Of a stretch of 64,000 bases of DNA, positions 28,611 to 37,547 are shown in pieces (position 1 is the first letter of the stretch; every line of letters begins with the position of its first letter). Position numbers and translations under genes: made by a program. The DNA is from Pseudomonadota bacterium. Its GTDB lineage: Bacteria; Pseudomonadota; Gammaproteobacteria; Burkholderiales; Ferrovaceae. The DNA lies in contig JAKABO010000002.1 in the NCBI GenBank assembly GCA_021796835.1, forward strand, positions 60,659 through 124,658, given 5' to 3'. The notes below the pieces were generated by a model, which did no database searches, was not told where the DNA came from, and saw only the letters and a program-made list of their open reading frames with translations.

Positions 28611-29465
28611 TCAGCGTTTCTGTTTGACGTGGGTTTCCAACTCGGCAAAGCCGGGGCGCTCGGGTGTATTGAGTACCTTGCGTCCGAATTCCACCGCCAT
28701 GGCAGGCGCATAACCGTTGAGACTGGCCAGCAAGGTTACCTTGATGGTTTGAAACATCTTGGTGGATTCGTCGGCCTTTTGTTCCAGCAGTCCCCCCAGC
28801 GGTCCCACAAACCCATAAGCCAGCAGGATCCCCAGGAAGGTTCCGACCAGGGCGTGCGCGATGAGCATGCCCAGTTCGGCAGGGGGGGCGCCCACCGATT
28901 CCATGGTGTGCACCACACCCATCACGGCGGCCACGATCCCGAAAGCAGGGAGTCCGTCACCGAGTTTGGAGATGACGTGGGCGGGTACCAGTGCCTCATG
29001 GTGATGAGTGTCAATTTCCACATCCATCAGATTTTCGATCTCCATGGCGTTCAGGTTTCCACTGACCATGATGCGCAGATAATCCGTGATGAATTCGATC
29101 ACATGGTGGTCACCCAGAATTTTTGGATATTTGGAAAAGAGGGCGCTTTGCTCGGGGTTTTCTACATCCCCTTCCACGGCCATCAGCCCTTCCTTGCGGA
29201 TTTTTCCCAGGATCTCGTAGAGCAGGGCCATCAACTCCATATAGGTTTCTTTGTTGTATTTTGCTCCCTTGAATACCGAGGGGAGGGCTTTAGATGTGGC
29301 TTTGACGGCCGTTCCCGTATTGCCGACGAACAAGGCGCCGGAGGCGGCGCCTCCAATCATGAGCAGTTCAACCGGTTGGAAGAGGGCGCCCAAATGCCCT
29401 CCTCCTATGGCAAACCCCCCGAACACGGCGCCCAGGACGACGACATAGCCGATGATGACAAACAT
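28611..29465 (-). CDS. motA: Flagellar motor stator MotA
   Basis: MFVIIGYVVVLGAVFGGFA, GDGLPAFGIVAAVMGVVHTM, LGILLAYGFVGPL. Confidence 0.95.
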   Translation of the reverse strand: MFVIIGYVVVLGAVFGGFAIGGGHLGALFQPVELLMIGGAASGALFVGNTGTAVKATSKALPSVFKGAKYNKETYMELMALLYEILGKIRKEGLMAVEGDVENPEQSALFSKYPKILGDHHVIEFITDYLRIMVSGNLNAMEIENLMDVEIDTHHHEALVPAHVISKLGDGLPAFGIVAAVMGVVHTMESVGAPPAELGMLIAHALVGTFLGILLAYGFVGPLGGLLEQKADESTKMFQTIKVTLLASLNGYAPAMAVEFGRKVLNTPERPGFAELETHVKQKR

Positions 29466-29556
29466 GGAAAGGCTCCAGATACGTTATAAATTCTTGGAGG
29501 GTTTACAAGGCGCCATTCAACCATGAATCGAGCGCGCGCGCATCCCGTTTTCGGGG

Positions 29557-29583
29557 TTTTCGGCTAATTTTTTTTGAACTTTA
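29557..29583 (-). promoter_or_regulatory. Sigma-28 (FliA) promoter of motAB-che operon: TAAAGTTC-N11-GCCGAAAA
   Basis: Read on minus strand; exact 11-bp spacer; -35 embedded in the flhC stop codon. Confidence 0.75.
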
Positions 29584-30135
29584 CAGGGAAGGTTCGGAAG
29601 AGACGGGTTTTTGGCTGAGTTTCTTGGTTTTTCCTGCGCGGGATGGAGGGGCGCAGATGCCGCAGACATAATCGGCAGTCAGGTCGTGGGTATGGACCAC
29701 GAACTCCCCGTTGCAACGGGTACACGGGGTTGTTTTCAGCATGCCGGCAGCACAGAAGCGAAGTAAAAACCAGGCGCGGGTGACGCTGAGAATGTTTTCT
29801 TCCTTGCTGATGACATTTTGCTCGAGATAGAGCTGATAACTCTTGATGAGCAATTCAAGGGGGGGGAGGTCGATGTTCTTTTCGAGGTAGCGGTAAATCC
29901 CGAGGAACAGGGATGCGTGGATATTCGGCTGCCAGGTGATGAACCAGTCGGTGGAATAGGGCAACATGCCCTTGGAAGGAGAATGCCCGGCGACTTCCCG
30001 ATACAGGCGCAACAGCCGCTCGCGGCTCAGATGGGTCTCTTCCTGCAACAACTGAAGACGAGCCCCCAACTCAATCAACTCGACGGCCCACTGGACCTCC
30101 TGGGCTTCGGCAACGATGCTGCGCGGAGCAACCAA
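29581..30135 (-). CDS. flhC: Flagellar master transcriptional activator FlhC
   Basis: 184 aa; QWAVELIELGARLQLLQEET, CxxC…CxxC zinc ligands (CTRCNG, CGIC). Confidence 0.92.
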   Translation of the reverse strand: MVAPRSIVAEAQEVQWAVELIELGARLQLLQEETHLSRERLLRLYREVAGHSPSKGMLPYSTDWFITWQPNIHASLFLGIYRYLEKNIDLPPLELLIKSYQLYLEQNVISKEENILSVTRAWFLLRFCAAGMLKTTPCTRCNGEFVVHTHDLTADYVCGICAPPSRAGKTKKLSQKPVSSEPSL

Positions 30136-30141
30136 GGGAGG

Positions 30142-30462
30142 TCAGATCGCCAGTTGTTCGGCCGGTTGGCCGGCCATGAGGATGGCTGCATGGGGTTGGG
30201 CCATGAGCCGGTCTTTGGTGTGGTCGGTGATCATGTTGAGCAGCAGGTTCTCATCGAAACGCAAACGGCACACCAGCATATTCGATGCGGCCATTTTAAT
30301 CAACTGGGCAGGGGTCAGACTGGCGATCAGATCGGCCATTTCCGCGTTGATCCCCAGTCGGAACAGGGCGGCGGCCATGTCCTGATTGATCATGTTCTGA
30401 GCCAGCATCAGATAGGAAAGGTTGGTGTCCTTGATCTCTGCGTGTAATTGGGTGGGGTTCAC
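30142..30462 (-). CDS. flhD: Flagellar master transcriptional activator FlhD
   Basis: EIKDTNLSYLMLAQNMINQDMAAALFRLGI, GTG start at 30462 with GGAGAA SD. Confidence 0.9.
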   Translation of the reverse strand: MNPTQLHAEIKDTNLSYLMLAQNMINQDMAAALFRLGINAEMADLIASLTPAQLIKMAASNMLVCRLRFDENLLLNMITDHTKDRLMAQPHAAILMAGQPAEQLAI

Positions 30463-30597
30463 GGAAATTCTCCTTAGTGTTGGACTGCGCCGGTGACCAC
30501 GGGTCACGATGGGCCCATTGTGCCGAACGAAAAAAGGAGAATAAATCAGTAATTTGATGAATTTGTCGTAGGAATAAAACCTATGGGCGACACAAAC

Positions 30598-30630
30598 ACC
30601 CGCTTTGCCATCGGGGCAAAAAAAGCGGGT
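30598..30630 (-). promoter_or_regulatory. Leader hairpin between the sigma-28 promoter and flhD: ACCCGC…GCGGGT with inner TTTGCC/GGCAAA
   Basis: Inverted repeat read directly with 4-nt A bulge. Confidence 0.5.
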
Positions 30631-30688
30631 AAAATAAAAAATCAATATTTTCAGTCGATTGCGGTGTTCTGCTTCGTCTATGAACAGG

Positions 30689-30715
30689 TTATCGGCAGAC
30701 TTTTGGAAAACTTTA
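30689..30715 (-). promoter_or_regulatory. Perfect-consensus sigma-28 promoter toward flhDC: TAAAGTTT-TCCAAAAGTCT-GCCGATAA
   Basis: Both hexamer regions match the FliA consensus exactly with N11 spacer; ~227 bp upstream of the flhD start. Confidence 0.85.
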
Positions 30716-30892
30716 GGGTTTTTTTAAAAAATAAAAAAATTTTTTCACCCTCAAAATAAAGGCAAAAAGTGTCTCTCTCTTGCACCGTCCGGAGAAATGA
30801 CGGGGTAAATCCCCGGTTGTTCCCGCCTTTGAGGTGGGCTTCCCCTCTGGATAATGGCGTGTCGATGTGTCCCCTAATCTCAGAGAGTTCCT

Positions 30893-32041
30893 ATGGACAG
30901 CGAGAGTGATCTCGAAAAAACCGAACAACCTTCGCAGCGACGTCTCGATCAGGCGCACGAAGAAGGTCAGGTCGCCCGTTCCCGCGAACTGTCCACCTTC
31001 ATGGCGTTGTTGGCGGGTGGCGGCGGGTTGTGGTTCATGGGGGGGCATCTGCGTCAATCGTTGTTGGGGTTGGTTCGCCAGGGACTGAGTTTCGATGCGG
31101 GGGTGGCCACGGACCCCGTACGCATGATGGAACGGTTTTCACGATTGTCGCTGGAGATCGTGGGCGTGTTTTTGCCCTTTTTGGGTTTGCTCCTGATGAC
31201 GGCCATTTTTTCTCCCCTGCTCCTGAATGGGTGGTTGTTCAGTTTCAAACCGTTGCAACCAAATTTTTCCCGCCTGGACCCCCTGGCCGGTATCGGACGC
31301 ATGTTTTCTGCCCAGGGGGGGGTGGAATTGGTGAAAAGCATTGCCAAGGCGGGAGTGGTGGGTGGGGCAGGGGTCTGGGCGGTGTGGCACTATCTGGATC
31401 AGACCCTGATGCTCCCCGCGTTGTCCATTCCTGCCGCCACCTTGCAGATGGGGACCCTGGTGGGACAGGCCTTTTTGGCCATGTTGGCAGGGATGATGCT
31501 GGTGGCCGCGGTGGATGTGCCTTTTCAGTTGTGGGAGCACAATCGTCAACTTCGCATGACGAAGGATGAAATTCGCCAGGAGGCCAAGGAAACCGAAGGG
31601 GATCCCCAGATCAAGGGCAAGATCCGGAGTATGCAGCGTGAACGGGCGCGTCGGCGCATGATGGCTCAGGTCCCGAGTGCGGACGTGGTGGTGACCAATC
31701 CTACCCACTATGCGGTGGCCCTGCGCTACCAGGAGGGCGTCATGCGCGCCCCCATCGTGGTGGCCAAAGGGGTCCATCAGGTGGCGGAACGCATTCGCGC
31801 GCTGGCGGCCACACATCGCATTCCCGTGGTGGAGGCCCCTGCATTGGCACGGGCATTACATGCCCATACCGAGTTGGAACATCCCGTACCAGAGGCGCTC
31901 TATCTTGCAGTCGCCGAGATATTGGCCTATGCCTACCAGTTACAACGACAGCGCAAGGAAGGAGGCGATGTTCCTCCTCCGCCTCAAAACCTTCCTGTTC
32001 CCAAGGAACTTGATCCCGAAAGCCGGGTGAGCACATCATGA
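30893..32041 (+). CDS. flhB: Flagellar export protein FlhB
   Basis: DLEKTEQPSQRRLDQAHEEGQVARSREL, NPTH autocleavage motif (VVVTNPTHYAVALRY). Confidence 0.95.
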   Translation: MDSESDLEKTEQPSQRRLDQAHEEGQVARSRELSTFMALLAGGGGLWFMGGHLRQSLLGLVRQGLSFDAGVATDPVRMMERFSRLSLEIVGVFLPFLGLLLMTAIFSPLLLNGWLFSFKPLQPNFSRLDPLAGIGRMFSAQGGVELVKSIAKAGVVGGAGVWAVWHYLDQTLMLPALSIPAATLQMGTLVGQAFLAMLAGMMLVAAVDVPFQLWEHNRQLRMTKDEIRQEAKETEGDPQIKGKIRSMQRERARRRMMAQVPSADVVVTNPTHYAVALRYQEGVMRAPIVVAKGVHQVAERIRALAATHRIPVVEAPALARALHAHTELEHPVPEALYLAVAEILAYAYQLQRQRKEGGDVPPPPQNLPVPKELDPESRVSTS

Positions 32042-34128
32042 ACAATGCATTGATGACGGTTCAGGGCTTGTTCAAAGGGGCCGGAAGCAAGGGATTGGCC
32101 GGTCCCGTGCTCATCATTCTGGTATTGAGCATGATGGTGTTGCCTCTGCCTGCCTTTTTGCTGGATATCTTTTTTACCTTCAACATCTCCGTTTCGATCA
32201 TGGTGTTGCTGGTCAGCATGAATACGCTGAAACCCCTCGAGTTTTCTGCCTTTCCGACAGTCTTGCTGATGACCACGCTGCTGCGTCTGTCCCTGAATGT
32301 GGCCTCCACCCGGATCGTATTGCTGGAAGGGCATACCGGGCCGGATGCGGCGGGGAAGGTCATCGAGTCCTTTGGACACTTTTTGGTGGGGGGGAATTTT
32401 GCAGTGGGGATCGTGGTTTTCCTGATCCTGGTGGTCATCAACTTTGTCGTGATCACCAAAGGAGCGGGGCGAATTGCTGAGGTGGGCGCCCGTTTTACCC
32501 TGGATGCCATGCCCGGTAAACAAATGGCCATCGATGCCGATCTCAATGCCGGTTTGATCGGTGAGGAAGAAGCCCGTAAGCGTCGCCTCAACATTGCCCA
32601 GGAAGCGGATTTTTATGGGTCCATGGATGGGGCCAGCAAGTTTGTGCGCGGAGATGCCGTGGCAGGGATCATGATTCTGCTCATCAATATCATTGGTGGG
32701 TTCATCGTCGGAGTCCTGCAGCATAATCTGGATGTGGCGACGGCGGCCAAGAACTACACGCTGTTGACCATCGGGGACGGGCTGGTGGCACAGATTCCTT
32801 CGCTGGTCATTTCCACCGCAGCCGGTGTGGTGGTCAGCCGCGTTTCCACCGACGAAAACATCGGTCAGCAACTGATGGGTCAGGTCTTCACCCAGCCTCT
32901 GGTTCTCATGTTGACCGGAACCATCGTGGGTGCCTTGGGGTTGGTGCCGGGCATGCCGCACTTTGCTTTTCTGCTCTTTGCGGCCATTCTGGGCGGGTGG
33001 GGGACCACATTGTGGAAACGCCAGCGCCTCGAGGCGGTGCAGGCCGCCCTGCCCCAGGCCCCGCCCCAGGTTTCCCTCGAGGCGCCGGAGGCCACCTGGG
33101 AAGATGTGACCCCCATCGATGTCCTGGGTCTGGAAGTCGGCTACCGTCTGATCTCTCTGGTGGATAAGGAGCGGGATGGGGATCTGTTACGGCGGATCAA
33201 GGGGTTGCGGCGCAAGTTTGCCCAGGAAATAGGGTTTCTGCCCCCTGCCATTCATATTCGCGATAATCTGGAATTGCGCCCCAACGCCTATCGGATCACG
33301 CTGAAAGGTGCTGAAATCGGGAGTGGGGAAGCATTGCCCGGACAGTTTCTGGCCATCAACCCCGGGCAGGTTACGGGGACATTGCAGGGAACGCCCACCC
33401 AGGATCCGGCTTTTGGGTTGCCCGCCATCTGGATCGAGGCCGTACTCAAGGATCATGCGCAGGCGCTGGGCTATACGGTCGTGGACGTCAGTACGGTGGT
33501 GGCCACGCATCTCAGCCACCTCATCCATCTGCAGGCGGCTTCCCTGTTAGGGATACAGGAGTTGCACCAGTTGCTGGAGCATGTGGCCAAGTCCAGTCCC
33601 AAACTGATCGAGGAGTTGGTTCCCAAACTTCTCTCTCATGCCCTGTTGCAAAAGGTTCTCCAGAACCTGCTGGAGGAGGGAGTACCCATTCGGGATATGC
33701 GCAGCATTCTGGAAACACTGTCCAAATATGTGCCTGTGTCGCAAGACCCTGTTTACCTGACGGCTCAGGTCAGGGTGGCACTGGGTCCGGCGATCATTCA
33801 ACAACTCTATCCCGCCTCACAGGAATTACAGGTGATTGCCATGGACAAGGAACTGGAACATCTTCTGGCTCAGGCCATGCAGGCCGGGGGACTACAGCAG
33901 GCCATCGAGCCGGGCCTGGCGGATACCCTGTTGCGCGAGACACGAATGGCGGCGGAACGTCAGGAAATGATGGGGTTTCCGGTGGTCCTGCTGGTGCCGG
34001 GACAATTGCGGGATTTGCTGGCGCGCTTTCTCAAGCGGGCCTTGCCTCAATTGAAAGTGATTGCTCAGGATGAGGTGCCTGGGTTTAGAACCGTGAAAGT
34101 GACATCGCTGGTAGGGGGGCGAGTATGA
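32038..34128 (+). CDS. flhA: Flagellar export protein FlhA
   Basis: 696 aa; NVASTRIVLLEGH, GAGRIAEVGARFTLDAMPGKQMAIDADLNAG. Confidence 0.96.
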   Translation: MNNALMTVQGLFKGAGSKGLAGPVLIILVLSMMVLPLPAFLLDIFFTFNISVSIMVLLVSMNTLKPLEFSAFPTVLLMTTLLRLSLNVASTRIVLLEGHTGPDAAGKVIESFGHFLVGGNFAVGIVVFLILVVINFVVITKGAGRIAEVGARFTLDAMPGKQMAIDADLNAGLIGEEEARKRRLNIAQEADFYGSMDGASKFVRGDAVAGIMILLINIIGGFIVGVLQHNLDVATAAKNYTLLTIGDGLVAQIPSLVISTAAGVVVSRVSTDENIGQQLMGQVFTQPLVLMLTGTIVGALGLVPGMPHFAFLLFAAILGGWGTTLWKRQRLEAVQAALPQAPPQVSLEAPEATWEDVTPIDVLGLEVGYRLISLVDKERDGDLLRRIKGLRRKFAQEIGFLPPAIHIRDNLELRPNAYRITLKGAEIGSGEALPGQFLAINPGQVTGTLQGTPTQDPAFGLPAIWIEAVLKDHAQALGYTVVDVSTVVATHLSHLIHLQAASLLGIQELHQLLEHVAKSSPKLIEELVPKLLSHALLQKVLQNLLEEGVPIRDMRSILETLSKYVPVSQDPVYLTAQVRVALGPAIIQQLYPASQELQVIAMDKELEHLLAQAMQAGGLQQAIEPGLADTLLRETRMAAERQEMMGFPVVLLVPGQLRDLLARFLKRALPQLKVIAQDEVPGFRTVKVTSLVGGRV

Positions 34129-35225
34129 ATGCACAAACAAGAACCATCAGGGCTCTGACCGCGCGGGATGCGTTACGTCAGGTACGGGTGGAAATGGGGG
34201 AAGATGCCGTTATTCTGTCCAACCGGCGGGTGGGCGACCATGTGGAAATCGTGGCGGCTGCGCCCGCTGCCCTTGCTCAACTGGAGCAGGGCGGGAAAAA
34301 CAACGAAGAAAAAGAGAATGTCTCCCAGTTGATGAAGGAGATCCGAAGGTTGCAATCGGATTTGCAGGGCCAACTGGTTTCGCTGGCAACGCCTACTGCG
34401 CACGCCACCAAAAAAGGCAAGATTCAGCGCAGCATGGTGCGGATGGGGTTCAGTTCGGCCCTGACTGAGCAGATTCTCGACCAGATGCCCGAACAGGCCA
34501 GCCTGAGTTGGGTGACGCAAGTGTTGGAGCGGAATTTGTGCGCCTTGCGTGGGGATGAAACGATCGTCGGGGGGGGTGGGGTTTTTGCCCTGGTGGGCCC
34601 AACGGGAGTGGGGAAGACCACGACCACCGCCAAACTGGCAGCTCGGGCCGTGGTTCGTTATGGGGCCGCCCGGGTGGGGCTCGTGACCACGGACAGTTAT
34701 CGCGTGGGTGCCCATGAGCAGTTGCGCGTCTACGGGCGGATTCTCGGGGTCCCGGTGCACACGGTCAAGGATGCGGCGGATCTCAAGACGACGTTGAATG
34801 GATTGCGCGACAAACATCTGGTCTTGGTCGATACCATGGGCATGGGTCAGCGCGATGGCCGCGTTCAGGAACAGAATGATCAGCTGGATTCGTTGGGTGT
34901 GCGACGCTTGTTGTTACTCAATGCCACCTGTAACTTGCACACCCTGGAAGATGTGGTTCGGGTCTACCGTACGCCCAATGTGTTGGGGTGCATCCCCACC
35001 AAACTGGATGAAGCGTTGGCCATGGGCGGGGTGCTCGACGTGGCGATTCGCCACCGCCTGCCGCTGTGTTATGTCGCCAACGGACAACGGGTGCCGGAAG
35101 ACTTGCGCGAAGCGAACCTGATGGCCCTCTTGCAGGCAACTTTCAACAGCCTTGAAATGGTGGGGTACAACATTGCCTTACCCCTCGAATTTTCTTTGGA
35201 GAATGGGGGCCTGAGCCATGCCTGA
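34125..35225 (+). CDS. flhF: Flagellar SRP-like GTPase FlhF
   Basis: FALVGPTGVGKTTTTAKLAAR, TTDSYRVGAHEQLRVYG. Confidence 0.94.
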   Translation: MNAQTRTIRALTARDALRQVRVEMGEDAVILSNRRVGDHVEIVAAAPAALAQLEQGGKNNEEKENVSQLMKEIRRLQSDLQGQLVSLATPTAHATKKGKIQRSMVRMGFSSALTEQILDQMPEQASLSWVTQVLERNLCALRGDETIVGGGGVFALVGPTGVGKTTTTAKLAARAVVRYGAARVGLVTTDSYRVGAHEQLRVYGRILGVPVHTVKDAADLKTTLNGLRDKHLVLVDTMGMGQRDGRVQEQNDQLDSLGVRRLLLLNATCNLHTLEDVVRVYRTPNVLGCIPTKLDEALAMGGVLDVAIRHRLPLCYVANGQRVPEDLREANLMALLQATFNSLEMVGYNIALPLEFSLENGGLSHA

Positions 35226-36084
35226 CCCCGGAGCGTGCGACCAGGCCAGCGGATTGCGGCGCCTGATTTCCCCTCCGCACTGTCGGATTCTTACCGTTCT
35301 GGGCAGTCGTCCGGGGGCGGGCGCCTCCCTGGTGGTGGCGGGGCTGGCCTGCATCGGCGATCACGCTTCGCCCATGTTGGTGCTGGATGAACACCGGGGA
35401 CCCCGTCATTTGGGCCGGATCCTCAACCTTCGCTTGCGCTACGACGCACGACAGGTCCTGGCGGGACATCTCGACTGGGCTCAGGCCCTGGTATCGATCG
35501 GGCCGCAGGTGGATTATCTCAACCTGGAGCGGGTCAAGGCAACGCCCGCAGCCGTGCCCTGGTCAGGGCTGGTTGCCTTGGCGCACCAACGTACCCATGT
35601 GCTGGTGGACAGTGCCTCACTGGAGTTGGCCCGTCGCATCCGGGGCCATCACGAAAATACCCGCGCTTCCGTTCTATGGGTGATTGACGAAGCCGATTCA
35701 TGGCCGGCCTGCCAGAAACGCCTGAGTCAATTGTTGTCCCATTCGCCGACGGCAGTGGGAGGGGTCATCAACCGGGCAACGAATGGGGACAGGGTGCTTG
35801 AATGGCAAGGACGCTGCCGTGCCCTGGTCCAGTCCATCGGGCTGGAGTACCGTGATTTTGGTTTCCTGCCCCTTGCTCAAAGGCCTGCTCATGACACACA
35901 ATGGCGTTTTAACACGATGGGAGGGTTGCCCTCGGTATCCCTGTCCCAATCCTTGATGCGCCTCAGGACTCAGATCTTGTCCTGGGACCCGGCGGTACGA
36001 AACCAGAGGACCGCCCAGAGGAATGAAAGCGACGGATTTTCATGGGGGGAGAGGAAAGCGCGGGTGGCTTGGGGAGGGAGGTAA
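35218..36084 (+). CDS. FlhG/FleN/MinD-like protein with degenerate P-loop
   Basis: Position between flhF and fliA; ILTVLGSRPGAGASLVVAGLACIGDHASPMLVLDE resembles a MinD N-terminus but lacks Walker-A Lys. Confidence 0.6.
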   Translation: MPDPGACDQASGLRRLISPPHCRILTVLGSRPGAGASLVVAGLACIGDHASPMLVLDEHRGPRHLGRILNLRLRYDARQVLAGHLDWAQALVSIGPQVDYLNLERVKATPAAVPWSGLVALAHQRTHVLVDSASLELARRIRGHHENTRASVLWVIDEADSWPACQKRLSQLLSHSPTAVGGVINRATNGDRVLEWQGRCRALVQSIGLEYRDFGFLPLAQRPAHDTQWRFNTMGGLPSVSLSQSLMRLRTQILSWDPAVRNQRTAQRNESDGFSWGERKARVAWGGR

Positions 36085-36086
36085 GG

Positions 36087-36803
36087 ATGTATACACCCGC
36101 AGGTCTGGAAGACAAGGAAGATTGTCTGAAAACCTTTGCGCCTCTGGTCAAGCGTATTGCGCATCACCTGATGACCCGATTGCCAGGCAGCGTGGAGGTG
36201 GATGATCTGATTCAGGCGGGAATGATGGGTTTGCTGGAGGCTTCGACGCGCTATGACGAGTTGCGCGGCGCACAGTTCGAGACCTATGCCGGGCAACGCA
36301 TTCGGGGAGCCATGCTGGACGAACTGCGTCAGTCGGACTGGATGCCGCGTAATTTGCGGCGTGACACCAAACGGATCGAACAGGCGATCAGCCGTCTCCA
36401 GCAACGGCAAGGCAAGACTCCCAGTGAATCCGAGGTGGCCAGCGAACTGGAGATGAGTCTGGCCGATTACCAGGCATTGCTGTTTGAAGCGCGGGGCGCG
36501 CAGTTGCTGTACTACGAAGATTTTCGTGAACAGGACGGTGAAGAATCCTTCTTTGATCGCCATGAGTTCGGGCATGAACTCGAACCCCTGGCATTGCTGG
36601 GAAATCAACGTTTTCAGACGGCGTTGGTGGAGGCCATCGAAGAGTTGCCGGAACGTGAACGGTTGATGATGGGATTGCATTACGAACAGGAGATGAACTT
36701 GAAGGAAATTGGCGAAGTCCTGGGGGTTAGCGAGTCGCGCGTCAGTCAGATTCATACCCAGGCAGTGACGCGTCTGCGCAGCCGTCTCAAGAGTCATCAC
36801 TGA
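36087..36803 (+). CDS. fliA: RNA polymerase sigma factor FliA (sigma-28)
   Basis: DDLIQAGMMGLLEA, GAMLDELRQSDW, LKEIGEVLGVSESRVSQIHTQAVTRLRSRL. Confidence 0.95.
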   Translation: MYTPAGLEDKEDCLKTFAPLVKRIAHHLMTRLPGSVEVDDLIQAGMMGLLEASTRYDELRGAQFETYAGQRIRGAMLDELRQSDWMPRNLRRDTKRIEQAISRLQQRQGKTPSESEVASELEMSLADYQALLFEARGAQLLYYEDFREQDGEESFFDRHEFGHELEPLALLGNQRFQTALVEAIEELPERERLMMGLHYEQEMNLKEIGEVLGVSESRVSQIHTQAVTRLRSRLKSHH

Positions 36804-36805
36804 GC

Positions 36806-37546
36806 ATGGATATTCTGAGTATTTTCGGGCTGGTTTTCGGGCTGATGGCGGTTCTGATCGGTCAATGGCTGGAGGGTGGGGCTCTGTCCAGCCTGTTTCA
36901 GTTGACTGCGTTTGTGATCGTGATGGGCGGGACGCTGGGGGCAATGCTTCTGCAGACCCCCTGGAATGTCTTCTCGCTGGGCATGCGAATGCTGCTTTGG
37001 GTATGGTGGAAACCCGTGTTTCATACGGCAGAACTGCACAGCCAGGTGGTTGAATGGAGCAAGATTGCGCGGCGGGACGGGTTGCTGGCGCTGGAACCTC
37101 ATGTGGCGCGGCAAACGGACCCGCTGATCAGCAAGGGGCTGCAGATGGTGGTGGACGGGCTGGATGCGCAGCATATTCGCGCGGCCCTGCAAGTGGATAT
37201 TCAGGGATACGAGCGACTGCGTTGGCCAGCTGCGCGAATGTGGGAACAGGCAGCCGGTTATGCGCCCACCATCGGTATGCTGGGCGCGGTGTTGGGGCTG
37301 GTGCAGGTCATGGAACGACTGGGGGATCCTGCCCAGTTGGGTGCAGGGATTGCGGTAGCCTTCGTTTCCACGATTTACGGAGTAGGCTTTGCCAACCTGT
37401 TTTTCTTTCCCGTTGCCAATAAATTGAAATTCCTGGTTCAGCAGCAAATCGCCACCTACGAAATGGTGGTGGACGGTTTTTTATTGATCTCGCGCGGTGA
37501 GAACCCACATTTTGTCCAAGGTAAACTCGAGGGATATCTCTCCTGA
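36806..37546 (+). CDS. motC: Flagellar motor protein MotC (second MotA paralog)
   Basis: MDILSIFGLVFGLMAVLIGQWLEGG, PTIGMLGAVLGLVQVMERLGDP. Confidence 0.9.
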   Translation: MDILSIFGLVFGLMAVLIGQWLEGGALSSLFQLTAFVIVMGGTLGAMLLQTPWNVFSLGMRMLLWVWWKPVFHTAELHSQVVEWSKIARRDGLLALEPHVARQTDPLISKGLQMVVDGLDAQHIRAALQVDIQGYERLRWPAARMWEQAAGYAPTIGMLGAVLGLVQVMERLGDPAQLGAGIAVAFVSTIYGVGFANLFFFPVANKLKFLVQQQIATYEMVVDGFLLISRGENPHFVQGKLEGYLS

Positions 37547-37547
37547 G

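Noticed and set aside
29530-29541. GCGCGCGCGC alternating tract between flhC and motA (possible Z-DNA)
   Set aside because: Short, and in a GC-rich genome not distinctive; no additional support.
31315-31322. G8 homopolymer in flhB (also G8 near 13986 before cbbR) as phase-variation tracts
   Set aside because: Runs of this length are expected by chance in a GC-rich 64-kb window and no strain comparison is available.
31855-31880. TGGCAC-N-type sequence (TTGGCACGGGCATTACA) resembling a sigma-54 promoter
   Set aside because: Lies inside flhB coding sequence and lacks the TTGC -12 element.
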